From Sodiomyces alkalinus F11 (lineage: Eukaryota; Ascomycota; Sordariomycetes; Glomerellales; Plectosphaerellaceae): 64,000 nt of DNA. The DNA is taken from NCBI RefSeq assembly GCF_003711515.1, contig NW_021167091.1, forward strand, positions 804,313-868,312, written 5' to 3'. Positions 1 to 11,950 of the stretch are shown here, piece after piece (within the stretch, counting starts at the first letter, position 1; the number at the start of each line of letters is the position of its first letter). Made by a program: the position numbers and the translations under genes. The notes beneath the pieces are model-generated. The model ran no database searches and was not told the origin of the DNA. It worked only from the letters and a program-made list of their open reading frames with translations.

Positions 1-556
1 TCGGCTTCGGTCTAATCGTGGCTAGCGATACCACGGATACCTGTAAAAAGGTCTACCACCTAAATATACGTTATAGGCGTTAATATAACCTCTTTAAGAT
101 TTTTTAATAGTTCCTGCTCTTATACTAACTACTCCTATAGTTTTTTAAGGCTATTTCGAGCTATATAAACGTATTCCTTATATTCTTTATAGTTATCTAC
201 ACGGCGCGTAGTTATATAGTAAGCGCCATCGCGTTAAATAGCTTTATACACCCCTTAAGGGGTAGCGCTATATAGGAGGAGTTTACGGCTTTTATCGATA
301 GTATTATTCTACTATATTAGTACGGCGTTAATACCTTTAGTGTACTTATAATAATTATCCGTTTATATTTTCTAGCGCTATATCGTAGATTCGTATACGT
401 GCTAACCGCCGGCTATTAAATCTATAAGCTATATAGGCGTAGCGCCTACTTAGATAACGACGTTTAACGCTTAGAATTCACCGTAGGCAGGTAAAGGAGG
501 CTTTTAAGGAGGGGGAATAGGGTTGTTAGGGCGTAGATATTCCTAGACTTTATTAT
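1..556 (-). mobile_element. Copia-F copy F0, 5' internal part (cut by window edge)
   Basis: This is the interior of a Copia-type LTR retrotransposon read on the minus strand. It is the reverse complement of the F2 interior: bases 180-290 match about 57540-57600, bases 300-556 match about 24240-24480, and bases 1-90 match about 57740-57830. It covers the leader and the start of gag. It is cut on the left by the window edge and on the right by element A, and resumes at 15566. Frames are full of TAG/TAA stops of the RIP type. Positions 552-556 (ATTAT) are the left target-site duplication of A. Confidence 0.85.
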
Positions 557-750
557 TATCAGATGCCCACAGCCACCTTATCGAGGTGTGACAAACCATA
601 TTATGTTAGACGTGTGGAGTACCTCGGTCCTATAGATCCACCCGTATTTCCCCTGCTTTTTCCGTATAGTTAGACATCCCTATAAAGTATTATAAACTTC
701 ACTTAGATAAATACACATATAATTTCGCGTACCTTATTTATATTCTAACA
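557..750 (+). repeat. 5' LTR of Copia A
   Basis: The 194-bp LTR starts TATCAGATGCC (TG mutated to TA) and ends TATTCTAACA. The same repeat is found at 15367-15560, 24481-24674 and 57333-57525. Differences between copies are mainly C/T and G/A transitions. Confidence 0.93.
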
Positions 751-1095
751 GTTATAAGCCCGGCGTTCTAATAAATAAAGCTATTCCGATGGATTCTATA
801 CCTTCTAGACTATCAAAATCAGCCTTAAGTCTATAGCGGGTAGTTTAGTATTATTAGTAACGTCTGCCTACTTTAGTTTTATTTAATCGTTTTATTATTT
901 CTATTATACCACCGTTTGAGGCGTTTAGTATGGTTATTAACCTTTTCGTTCATCCTATTCCACTGCTTTTTATTAGTATAATAATAGCTTCCACGGTAGT
1001 AGTGCCTATTATAGGCCGTATAATGCTTACCGCTCCGAAAGACTAGAGGCCTTAGATTAAAGCCGTGATAACTATCGCCTACTCCCACGATATCG

Positions 1096-2340
1096 CCGAC
1101 CTCGTTAATCCCGATCTTAAAGAGGCTAAACGGCCTAAGTGCCGTATTCGAACCGATCCACTATAGCCTCCTACTATAGCCGAAGAACGTAACGCCACTA
1201 ATTAGGATATATTATTTAAGATCTAGTAGGTAGAAAAGGATCGGTATAAGGCTAAAAAGAGGGGGATCTAAGCACTCTACGACTATATCGCGAAGATAGT
1301 TAGCCCTGCTTTAAAGGATTAGTACGCCAGCTATAAGGAAGTAAGGGATATATCAAAGGCCCTTAAGACGCACCTTAAGCCGACAAACGCCGCCTAGATG
1401 TGAACGACTGGTTATAGGTCGTGGCACTAAGTAAGGTCGTAATAATAGATTATCTAGAACTAAGGAAGGAAGAAGGAAAAGGAGAAAAGTCTATAGCGCT
1501 AGGCTGGCTATAAGGTAGCGATAACTAGGCGATATAGGTCCGTTAACTAAGCGCGTAGTTAAGAAGATCCGGAGTATAGCCGGATCCCTTATATCGGGGT
1601 CAACCCGTAATACTAGAAGTCGCTAATTAAAAAACGCTAGGATAAACACCTCTCAAATATTAGGCATATACCCTATAAGCGCTAGCTAGAAGACTTTATT
1701 AAGCTATACCGCGACGCTAAGACGTATAAAGTTCGAGAATACGATACTAAGGAATAATAGATAAACGGCTTTTTTAACGCTATTAGGAGTAGAGTACTAG
1801 AATAGGTAGAGGGACGTTTTATAGAGCTTATCCGGTTAGAAGAGAAAGACCTACCCTTAATTTAATCTATTATAGAGGAGTATACGATATATCTTTAACG
1901 CCGCTACCTGCACCGACTCGATAAAAAGCCTACCGTATTATCCATTTATACGGTAACCTTCCTAGGTAAGGATAAAGAAGGTAAGAATTAGTAGGCATAA
2001 TCGGGATAATAATATAACTAATAGTCCTCTCTATAGCAGAAGAAAGAGTAGTTAAACGACTACCGTACTAAAAAGAGAAGTCAATATAATTATAAGCCTT
2101 TATAGAAGTGACTAAACGTTAGCGAGGCACGTAGGAAGAAGGGATACACACCTTTAAAAGAGATCTTAGAACGCGTTAACCGTATTATTAAGACCTGGGA
2201 TAACGAACGTTAAAAGAGATTCCGGGAGAATATCGAAAAGGACGCTAAAAGCCTAAAAACGGGTGCTAAAAAGGACTCTTAGAAGTTATAGCCGAAAGAA
2301 TCGTCGACGGAGGTATCTAATTTTATCGATAACTAGGATA
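1096..2340 (+). pseudogene. gag remnant of Copia A
   Basis: The frame reads as a Copia-type Gag (capsid/nucleocapsid precursor) broken by many in-frame TAG/TAA codons. A Lys/Glu-rich stretch near 1190-1390 reads in part ALYDYIAKIVSPALKD. The frame is interrupted by the solo LTR at 1399-1612 and resumes after it. Near 2140-2230 a second charged stretch reads GYTPLKEILERVNRIIKTW. The matching region in B is about 25020-26010. The family call rests on its position upstream of the DSG protease motif and on the shared order with B. Confidence 0.7.
1399..1612. repeat. 214-bp solo LTR inside gag of Copia A
   Basis: The segment is absent from sister copy B. It starts TGTGAACGACTGG and ends CCCGTAATA (CA mutated to TA). 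It is bounded by the perfect duplication CTAGA at 1394-1398 and 1613-1617. It has no coding content and no second LTR, so it is best read as a solo LTR left by recombination. The parent family is not seen elsewhere in the window. Confidence 0.85.
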
Positions 2341-4560
2341 AGGATTCGGATAACGAATCCTATAGGATATACTCCTTTCTATAACTAAATGGCAACGTTA
2401 GTAATAACCTCTTTAACTAGCTATTAATCGATTCCGGCACCTCTAGGTATATTAGTAACTAATAACACCTGCTATAGAACTTTAAACCTGCTATAGAAGA
2501 GTATCGTTTCCAAACGGCTAGTAGAGAAACTAAGCTAGTTAACGGTTGTAGCAGGATATAATTAAAAGTGGACGCCGAATATAGTAATGCCTTCGTTTTA
2601 GTGCTAATCGCGTCGCTTTTATATAAGACTACCTAATAACCTTAATCGCGACTAGAAGACTAAAGGAATAGGGTATCGTTTTTAATTCCGGCCTCGAACT
2701 ACTAAAAGTAGTCCCTAAAAAGGGCTTATTAGCCCTACCTCTTAATAACGTTAACGAGCATTACACTCTAGTTCTAATAAACCGTTAATAATAATAGCTC
2801 GTTAATAGCAGCTTCTCTAATAGCTCCACGGCACTGATTATAAGCGTAGCTAATACTCGTTTATAGTATAAGAGGCTAGGGCATGCCAGTGCTACTGCCC
2901 TCGAAAAGATAGGGAATGCCCTCGCCGGTGGTATTATCAAAGGAAAAGGCCCTCTTATAGTGGATTATAAGGCCTACGCCCTTAGTAAGGTTAGGAGGCT
3001 AGTATCGAGGAGGCTAACTACGCACCGGCTGATAAGGCCGTAGTAGAGGGTAGAGGTTAATTTCTTTAGCCTTAATAAGGCCTATAACGGTATAAAGATC
3101 GCTGCCCTGTTTTTCGATCTATACACGTGCCAGGTCGTTATCAGACTTCTATATAACGCTAAATCAGCACTCTAGATACTAGCGAACTTTAAGTTCTTCC
3201 TATAATGATAATATGGCCTAAAGATTACTATAATATGCCTGGATAGAGAAAGATCTCTTTAGAAAGATCTTAACGAGTAGGCTAAGGAACAGGGTATCTT
3301 ACTAGAAAGGTCTACCCCTTATATGGCTACCTAAAATCCTCGAGTAGAACGCCACGGCGACGTCGTCTTTACTATCGCGAGGACCCTCGTAACGGCCTTG
3401 GGCATTTAATAGAATATATAGCCAGAGATCCTTACTAGTATAGTATACCTATATAACCTGATTCTATATAAGGACCTTAGATAGAAGTCTCTAAAAAAAT
3501 AAATAGAGGAGTAGATTAATAAACAAGGCCTATAGAAGATTCTCACAAAGCCTATTATTAGCTACTTAAAGAGGTATAGTTATAGAGTCTATTGTCTAAC
3601 CGCTAGCTACTAATAAGGTCGTAACCTTAACGCTAAGTTAGCCGAAAGAGTATATATCGGCTATTTAATCGGTTATAAGAGCACTCATATATACCGAATT
3701 GAGGTCCTAAATTAAGGAGGATTCTGTATATAAGAGATATTACCTTTAATAAAAACCTGTTATATAAAGATCGCGATATAAAGCCGCCGGTTACCGAAAA
3801 GGTCTTCGAGTAATTAAATCTGCTAGTGGATTATTAACTCCACGATCCTCTCGCTATTACTACTAACGTTACCGATATTCTGCTTTAACCACTACTAAAG
3901 CAGAATACCACGAGGGAGGCTATAACGGAGGCTACTACTACTACTACTACTAGTATTTCTAGTGGGGTAGATAGAGGTATAGGTTTAATAACCACTATAG
4001 AATCTATAGAAGAATAATGATAGCAGGAATAGTAGGAGGCATATAATTGAGAAGCATATAGAACAGGGTAAAGAAGCCCTATGACGCCTTCCACGCCTCC
4101 GACGGCACCTATAGCACCTGCTTCAAAGTCTTCTATAATTACACCTATAATTATGCCTCTAACGGCACCTATTTTCCCTCCTTTAACAACTATAAACGGC
4201 CCTCCTATACCACTAACTAGAACTACGGATCTACCGCCTGTTTTTAAACGATCTAACGAAGATCAATGGAACGATACGGCCGTAACCGGCGATACCGTTA
4301 AGATAGGATTACTATCCCCTAACTAATCGGTTCTTAAAGAGGAATCGACCACTACTACCACCGCCATTAATCCGGTATCCACGGCTCCTGCTAAGTCTTT
4401 ATAACCCTCTTCTTCCACTACTATAGCTAACTAACCTGCTTCTATAAGCAGAAGAAACCGCCCCCTATTATTCCGACGGCCGCTACTAACCGGCCTACCC
4501 GTAAGAGGCGTGTAACCGACCGTTATACCCCTCCTTTCTTTTATACCTTCTATAATTAGA
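2341..4560 (+). pseudogene. protease-integrase remnant of Copia A
   Basis: This is the Pol N-terminal half. The aspartic protease motif reads LLIDSGTSRYIS at 2421-2456. A GAG-pre-integrase segment with RLGHASATALEKIG lies near 2873-2915. The integrase core follows: an Asp in VEVDFFSL-like sequence (about 3050-3080; the copy reads with stops), a second Asp in CLDRERS (about 3238-3258), and a Glu-containing block RVERHGDVVFTIART near 3343-3385. Past 3900 a Pro/Thr/Ser-rich linker leads to RT. One piece (4081-4326) is open for 81 codons, but only by chance between RIP stops. Confidence 0.85.
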
Positions 4561-5033
4561 TCGAGATACTAAAGAAGCCGCTACTGCATTGCGATATACC
4601 TAAGGAACCTCTAAACTAGTCTTAAATGCTAAAGAGTCCCTATAAATTAGAATAGATTAAGGCCGCCTTATAGGGGGTCAGCACGCTTAGGTTAATAGGC
4701 ACCTTTAAACGGTAGGAATAGTCCTACTAACAGGGGCATAGCTCAGGACTATCTAAATCAGTTCTAAGGCTACTAGACCTTAAAAAAGGTTTTTAAGTAT
4801 AAGGTTAATCCTATAGGCTACGTTAATAAGTTTAAGGCACGCCTTTACGTTTAAGGGGATTAATAACCTAATAACCACCTTAATACCTACGCCTCTACCC
4901 TTACTAGAAGGACCTTTAGGTTGCTAAGAGATATTATAGCCCACTTCGATCTTAAGACTCGGTAACTTAACGCCGTTAACGTATTCACTAATACCCTGCT
5001 TAATAAGGAAATCTATATTAAGGATCCCCTTAG
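4561..5033 (+). pseudogene. reverse transcriptase of Copia A, N-terminal part
   Basis: The Copia RT start is readable between stops, for example VNKFKARLYV near 4823-4855 and FDLKTR near 4950. The frame stops at the Gypsy-1 insertion and continues at 13877. The equivalent unbroken stretch in B is about 28240-29240, where the same junction reads straight across GGATCCCCTTAGTTAGTAG. Confidence 0.85.
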
Positions 5034-5385
5034 TGTTAAATGGGTCGTCGTAAAGTGTGAAAAGGTAGGGTTAAGCAAGGAACCAGGTAGGATCACGATA
5101 GGATCATAATAGGGTTAAACGTGAGTGTAGCTAAAGAGTCAGATTAATCGCTGGCCTCTCCTTTAAAAGGGGGAGGCTCCCCCGCTCTATAAGACTACGC
5201 TTTACTCCTCGAGGACTGCTTATTTGCTTCCTCGAGGGCTACTTTATTTACTTCGAAGGACTATTCTATTTACTATATAATAACTTACTTTGTTTATGCC
5301 TTAAGGGGTCTTAGACTAGGTATACCTGGACCCCTGTGGGTTTATACTAGGGACCTATTATAGCTACTGCTATAGGCACCTAATA
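5034..5385 (-). repeat. 3' LTR of Gypsy-1 (left copy)
   Basis: It starts TGTTAAATGGG and ends GGCACCTAATA. It pairs with 13521-13871, differing mostly by C/T and G/A changes plus a one-base length difference. It contains a short GC-rich palindrome-like run near 5158-5185 (GGGGGAGGCTCCCCC). Confidence 0.93.
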
Positions 5386-5658
5386 TAGCGACCTCCCCCG
5401 GATACTCCTGTCCTTAGGAGCGCCTAATCCGTGCCGGCCTCTCGGCTCCTCCGAAACCCCCTCCGTAACCTAGTCTCCGCGTCCGTCTCCTACGCCTTAA
5501 TACCCCGACCTAGAGCCCTCCACGACGGGACCTAATAGGTCCCCGTCTAGTTCCTATACGGGGCCTTCCTCGGCCATAGCTCTGACCCGGGTGCGTACCC
5601 TCTCCTCGACTAAACCACTAAAGCTAATATCCTAGCCTAGACTCCTATAGGTTCTAGG
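5386..5658. other. Gypsy-1 interior, no recognised content
   Basis: A GC-richer stretch just inside the left LTR, upstream of the plus-strand accessory ORF. No domain was recognised on either strand. It may be the 3' end of the sense transcript or the promoter and leader of the antisense ORF. Confidence 0.4.
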
Positions 5659-7590
5659 ATGGTTCCCCCTAAGAGCCTTTTCGACCTGTCCCTTTATCCT
5701 CCTAGGTTATCCCTTTAATCTATCTATAAAGACTCCTAAGCTAGTATTATATAGGGTTTAACATTACTCCTTCCGCGAACTCGTAGCTTCTTTTTTTATA
5801 CTAAAATAGGTGCTATATAACCGCTATAGGGGATATCTCGTAACCTGCCGTTACTCCCTTTTTCTATTCTTTTCTTCCTTTTTCCATACTTAATTTTTCG
5901 ATTATATTACCCTTTTCTGGTGAGTCCTGCCTAATCTAAAATATCGCGTACTAACGATTTATAGTCCTTAATTAATTAAGTAATTAATTAATCATCCGTT
6001 CTATAAGTGCTCCTATACGTTTTTAGTCTATAATACTAGCTATCTACACGTCTAGTATAGTCATTATACCTTCCTAAGGGGATAATAACGATAATAATAA
6101 GCGCGCCGCTACTCCTATAAGTATAACGCGATCCTCTAAGAGAATTAAGATCGTGGTTATAGCGTTATTCTTATAGTCCGTTAGGTAGTCTACCCTATAA
6201 TCGGCTATATAGCTTACCCTATTATAGATTATCGCTCCGGCTACGCTAAAGCCTTTTACTCCTACTACGGCTATATTATCGTTAACTACTATACCGTTAG
6301 TCGCTCTACGCTAAAGAGTAGTTAATATCGGTATAGGCGGGGATTTAAGGGCCCCCTATATACGTTATACGGGTAAGTTAGTAACGATTAATATTAAGGA
6401 AAAAACGTATACTATTATGGCTATAATATACCGCTATACCGATAATAGTCGGCGGACGAATAAGTGCTTTTATTACTCTAAGTATAATAGCCTTAAGTGC
6501 CGCGTAGTAAGTTATATATCTTCGTCGTTATCTCGATACGCCTTTATTCCCCTTTATACCTTTTTATTATCCCTATAGCTCCTCCTTTTATAGACTACTC
6601 TATAGTCCTGTTTCTAATATATATACTAGCTTCTTATTACCGGTAAGAACGCTGCCGAGTAGCTATAAAAGATTTTAGTTATCGCTATCGAGAAAGGTAG
6701 CTTAAGTAAGAGTCGCCGCGTAAGTATTACTATATCCCGTCGTTGGCCCTATATAGTACCCTTACTAATCCTTTATAGTACTAGGCTATAGTAGTTTAAT
6801 ACTAGGTTATCCTTAAAGAGGCTTTAGGTTAAGCGACGCTAGAGGTTAACCGGTTATCTACCGAGGAAGCTATAGCTACTCGACGTTAAGTTAAGGAAGT
6901 TACCGATACCCGCTAGAAAATAGCGGAAGATATCCACGAGAGGCTTAATAGTATAGAGTCGATCCTTAAGTAATTCGTCGGGCTATAATAGTAGCGTCTA
7001 GCCGTTAAGCAGAAACGCCTTAATATTAAATAATAACGCCTTACGTTATATAAGCGCGACCTCGCGGCCTAGGAGCGGACGGCTACTACTTTCGAGTAGA
7101 TAGCCACTCTTAACCTAGCCTAGGCTTAGGGAGACCTGCCTATACCCTCAGGGCCTGCCTTAGCCCCCGCGGGGGTTAGCTTTATAGGCGACGATATATT
7201 TAATAATAGTAGCCCTGCGTAACCTTAAGGCTTTATACCGTAAGGTCCTTAGGGTCCCCCGGATCCTTATAAAGTGCCTAACGATAACGATATAATACCG
7301 ACCTTATTAGTGAAGAAGGGGAAGAAGGCTTTAACGCCCTCGACTCCTTTATTAGGGAAAAAGAAGAAGAAGTAGTAGAAGGCGAAGACGCCTCTATCTC
7401 TTCGGCCTTCGATACTATCCGCGGGTAATAGGTAAAAGGGGGTAACGGCTATTACCGCGGGGTAAAGCCAGGTATATATAAAGGATAATCATGGCGAGGT
7501 GGCTAGGCGGGAGCCTACCCCTTTAGATAATAAGTTAGTGGGGTTTAAGGACACTCTTTTAGGGGCGTGATAGGATAGTATATATGGAGG
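5659..7590 (+). pseudogene. accessory ORF antisense to pol in Gypsy-1, Cys-rich
   Basis: A coding-like frame runs on the plus strand, opposite to pol, between pol and the 3' LTR of the element. A possible start at 5659 reads MVPPKSLFDLSLYPPRLSL; the equivalent ORF of Gypsy-D starts with a similar PPK motif. Near 6428-6500 it reads YRYTDNSRRTNKCFYYSKYN, then LKC: Cys residues alternate with Tyr (TAY) where RIP of TGY would be expected, suggesting a small Cys-rich metal-binding domain. Farther on (6840-7100) is a charged helix-like stretch (EVNRLSTEEAIA, KIAEDIHERLNSIESILK), then a Pro-rich tail and a Lys-rich tail near 7310-7440 (KKGKKALTPSTPLLGKKKKK). Frames shift in places. Function unknown; not a standard retroelement domain. 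Confidence 0.55.
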
Positions 7591-7950
7591 AAACGGTTAT
7601 TTTGTTTTTGTGTTTGTCTAGCCTTTAGGTTAGGTTTTTCCTTTTTTTTTTAACTAGCTTTAGGGTATTCCTATCGTAACCCTAATAATCCTAACCCTGC
7701 TTCTATTATAATATAATCGTGTCTCTATTCTAACGGTTCATTAGGGGTAAAAAGTAGAGCTCGAGGCAATAAGCTATTATACTAGAAGAATAGGAACGGG
7801 GTCGGGGGCGTTATATTCAAGGAGAGGACTAAAGATAAAGACTAAAACGCTTAAAAAGGAGAATATAGTAACTAAGGCGGTAACGCCTATATAGTCCCCT
7901 TCTAGATTAAGGGGGGGTCCCTGCCTAAGAATTTATCTTTACGACCTATT
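7591..7950. other. Gypsy-1 spacer between antisense ORF and pol
   Basis: This T-rich stretch is where the accessory ORF and pol converge. It contains T tracts near 7640-7660. From about 7925 it carries a roughly 40-bp segment also found at about 11367-11408. No gene is supported. Confidence 0.4.
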
Positions 7951-10900
7951 AAAGGGTTTTACTAGGTTCGTATAGCCGATACGTGCGCTATATCTTTATT
8001 AGGTCCCCTACGAGAATAGTTTAGGAACCTATTATATTCCTAGGAGGTCTTATTATCCGTAAGGAGGAGGAAGGATAGAGTAACGCCCTATATCGTGTCT
8101 ATAAGGTCTCTTATAGGAATAGTATATAAACCCGTCTAGTTCCCTAGTAGTCTTACCTTAAAGTAGGCGTCGACGAGTTTATCGGGGACGTTCCGCTTTA
8201 GCTCCTAGGTGTTTTCTTCGTCGCTATAGCCGGCCTATTTAATTAGGTACTAGCGCCGTTTACCCTAATATCGATAGTCTAGGATAGCTTCGACCTTATA
8301 CTTATCCAAATTCGGTTCGATATTAACTAGGGGTAGCTCCGGCTATAACCTATCACGGGACCTCTATAATTCTAGTAGGGAAACCGGGAAGACGTTATAA
8401 ATCCTTATATCCTTTAGTAGTTCTAACTAGTAAGCCAGGCTATACGTGCCGACGATCTTAGTTACCTTATAGGGGCCGATAAACTTATCGCTAAGCTTTT
8501 TCGATAGTCTCTTCTGCCGGATATTCTTCGTGGATAGTAGGATATACTCGTCGACCTTAAAAGAACGCTAGGCACGACTATTATTATAATACCGTTCGTA
8601 GGAAGCCTATACCCTTTTAATAAGGTCCGAAATAGAACGGCGCTAGGCTATAAGGTGTTCCGCCCGGGTCTTGACTTTAGTGGCACGGACCTCGCCTGCC
8701 CTTAGAAGCTATACTTTATTAGGTCCCCTTAGGTTATAGCCTATTAGGGTATCGGATAGGGTATAACGTATCGCAGAATACTATACTATATTATAGGTGA
8801 ATTCTGCTAACGGTAACCGGTTAACCTAGTTATCCTATTCCTGCGAATAGAATACACGCAGGTAATACTCGAGGTTCTAGTTCTATCGCTCCGTCTATCT
8901 ATCCGTCTACGGGTACCACGCTATAGATAGGCGTTATACGGTACTAAGGCACCGATATAAGGTTACCTAAAAACGACTTATAAATAGCGAGCCTTAGTCC
9001 GAGATAATACCGTTAAGTAGGCCGAATATACGGAAAACGTAATACTATAAAGACTTAGTAAGTCCTTTTACTATTAGGCTATTACTTAAGGGGATATACA
9101 TCGAGTACTTTATTTGGCGGCACACTACTATAAGGATAGTATCCTGTTTCCTATCTATAGCCGCGCTATAAACCGGCGGTAGGCCCGTGATAAAGTTAAT
9201 AGATATCTCTGTAAAGGGGCGCTAAGGTATTAGAAGACTCGCTAGCTCGCTATATAGCTTATAGTGCCGCGGCTTAGTACGTTAATAAATAGTATAGGTA
9301 GGTATAAACTACCAGATATCCCTGGGTAAATAATCCTAGAAGTAGAAGTCCGAAATCCTCTGAATAGTCCTTATAACCCTATAGTGACCTACGCTAGGTC
9401 TATTATAGAAACACTATAGGACCTTTTAACGGAGGCTAGAGTGGTCTAGTATAAAAACGCGATTCTTAAAACGAAGGATACCACCGCTCCTAGACTAGTG
9501 TCCGTATATAGTATCGTTACCGTGGGCCTTACGCTATCTAGTATAAAAAGGGTTATCCGCTTACACCTTTACCACCTTTTCTAGTAAGGTAGGGGAATTA
9601 AGAGCGGGAAAAATAGGGTTAGACTCGGGGGTGATACGGGAACTACGCTAGTTCCCGATAAGGCCTAAAGTAAGTTGCCTCGAAAAAGACTCCAAGATAA
9701 CGTTATCCGCTTACGTCTTAACTATCCTTTCCGGTAAGGTAGGAGGAGCAGGCTCTAAAAAAAGGTTATCCGCTTACGTCTTAACCACTAAGGTGGGAGT
9801 AGCGGGAAAATTATAACCGGGGCTATTACAGGAACTATGCTAGTTCCCGATATAGCCTATAAAACGCTTAGAAAAAGACTCTATCGCCTTAGCCCAGTTA
9901 GTAACCAGGGCACGCTTATAGGACGTATATTAGAGCTTTCTCGATAACCTATCCGCGGGGTTTAACGTGTCCGGGCGGTGCCGGATCTCAAAATTAAACG
10001 GTGCTAATTCTTTAAGCTAATAGGCGTGCTGCCCCTTAAGCTTCGGCTTATCTAGTAGGTAGCGATAGTTTAGGTGGTCTATTAGAACCACTATAGGGCT
10101 CTGACTATAGGCGATATAGTGCCGCTATATCCGAAAAGACTTAATAATAGCTATAAGCTTAGAATCGGGTATACTGTAATTAAGCTCGGCGCCGCGGAGC
10201 TTACGCGATATAAATACGATAGGTCTTTATATCCTATCCTTATGCTGACTAATAACGGCCCTAATTACGAAAGCAGAGGCGTCGGGCTTAATACGTATTA
10301 GCAGGGTAGGATCAAAATACCGCAGGACTAATACCTTCTAGAATAGCAGTTTTATTTCCTTGAACACGGTCTAGGCCTACTAGGAAAGCACGAGGACCCC
10401 TATATGCCCCCTAGTAGGGCCCCCTATATAGCCCCCTTTAAGATAGTCTATAAGAGGGGCGGCCACTTCAGAGTAGTTCTTAATAAAGCGCCTATAAAAA
10501 CCCGTAAGGCCTAGGAAGACCTGTATCTTCTTAACACTATTAGGAAGCTCCTAGTCGCGGATAGCCTTAACGCGGGATAGGTCTATACGTACCCTATCTA
10601 GACTATAGATAAACCCGAGGAATTCCACGTCTCTAGTCTTAAACTCACACTTATCGGGGTTAGTATACAGGGACCACTACCTAAGCCTAGTAAGGACCTC
10701 GCGGACGTGTATTTAGTGAGTGGCTAGGTCTTTATTATAGATAAGAATATTATCGAGGTAGACTATATACATAGTATCGATAAAACCCGTTAACGCTTAA
10801 TTAATATAGCGTTAGAAGCTCGCTAGCGTATTAATAAGACCGAACGGTATAATAAGGTATTCGTAGTAGCCGTATTTTATACGGAACGCCGTCTTCTATT

Positions 10901-11950
10901 TATTACCTGCCCGTATACGAAGCCGATAGTATACGTCCTTAAGGTCTAGCTTAGTATAGTACTACGCTGACGATAACCGATCTAGGATTTCGTGGATTAG
11001 GGGTAAGGGGGTATAGTCCTTAACTATCACCTTATTTAATCCCCTATAATCGATATATAAATATAGCTTACCACCCTTCTTAGGAATAAACAGAATAGGG
11101 GCGCCGGCCGGATTAGTAGATAGCCTAACCTATCCTTTCGTAACGGTATCCTATAGATACTAACGCAGCACTTCTAATTCCTACACGGCGACGGGGTAAA
11201 TAGGGCCGCAGGGGGGCTTCTTCCCTTCCTCGATCTTAATAGTATAGTCCTACTACTAGTGCGTTAGTAGCCTCCTAGCGTTTTTAACGTTAAAACCATT
11301 AGCGAAATCTTAATACTATTCTGGTAGCGTGGTAGCGGCGGGGTCCCCGTCTAGGCTAGGGAGAGCCCCGTCTTCTAAGAATTTATCTTTATATCCTATT
11401 AAAGGGTTCCCTATCAAGCCGACGTGGCTAATAAGGCTAATACGTAGGCCCCGCGTAGAACCTATATAGGTTAGAGTAAGAATAGACTTAGCTTATCTAA
11501 CTGCCCTATATAGCTCTCTTAAGGATATAACCACGCCTAGCTCTATAAAGGTTAAGAGATAAGTCTACGTACTGCACTACTAATTAACGTTAGGGTTAAC
11601 GGCTATAAGCCACGGCCTCCCTAGGATAATCTTTATGCCCTAGGGATCGAGGTCTATAACGTGAAACTCGACGCGCTACACTTTCTTCCGATCCTAGTAG
11701 TCGGTAGTAGTAATAATCCTATAAAGGGACCTAAGGGTTATCTTTATTTATCCCTCCGTAATCCAGGATACCGGGATTAAGGACCCCTTAGGAACCTAAC
11801 TAGGTCCTAGGAGGGACCGATCTAAAACGTTGATATCGGCGCCTTCGTTAAGGAGAGCCGACGTTTATACCTATCCCCTACCTCGGCAAAGGGATACGCG
11901 TGCCTTTACTAGTATAGTAGTAGGGGTAGTCCGAGGCGGGTATAGTTCTT
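7951..11950 (-). pseudogene. pol remnant of Gypsy-1 (PR-RT-RH-IN-chromodomain)
   Basis: On the minus strand, in element order: RT at about 10500-11150 with KTAFRIKYGYYEYLIIPFGL (about 10835-10895) and the catalytic box VYLDNILI (about 10738-10772, Asn for the second Asp); RNase H at the RT end with KPDASAFVIRAVIS (about 10245-10290); integrase with SINFITGLPP (about 9175-9215); and a chromodomain at about 8190-8340 reading VEAILDYRY, YLIK and AGYSDEENT, with stops where Trp or Gln are expected. The protease lies upstream of RT, about 11400-11900. Three repeated blocks disturb the N-terminal integrase region (9545-9860). Confidence 0.9.
9545..9860. repeat. internal direct repeats in Gypsy-1 integrase region
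   Basis: The block GTTATCCGCTTA(C/A) occurs three times (about 9549, 9700 and 9766), each followed by related sequence. A second block around CTAGTTCCCGATA occurs at about 9648 and 9840. They look like an unequal tandem duplication inside pol. Confidence 0.7.

Noticed and set aside
4081..4326. 81-codon plus-strand open frame, Pro/Thr-rich
   Set aside because: It is a stretch of the integrase-RT linker of Copia A that escaped stop codons; the surrounding frame is broken.
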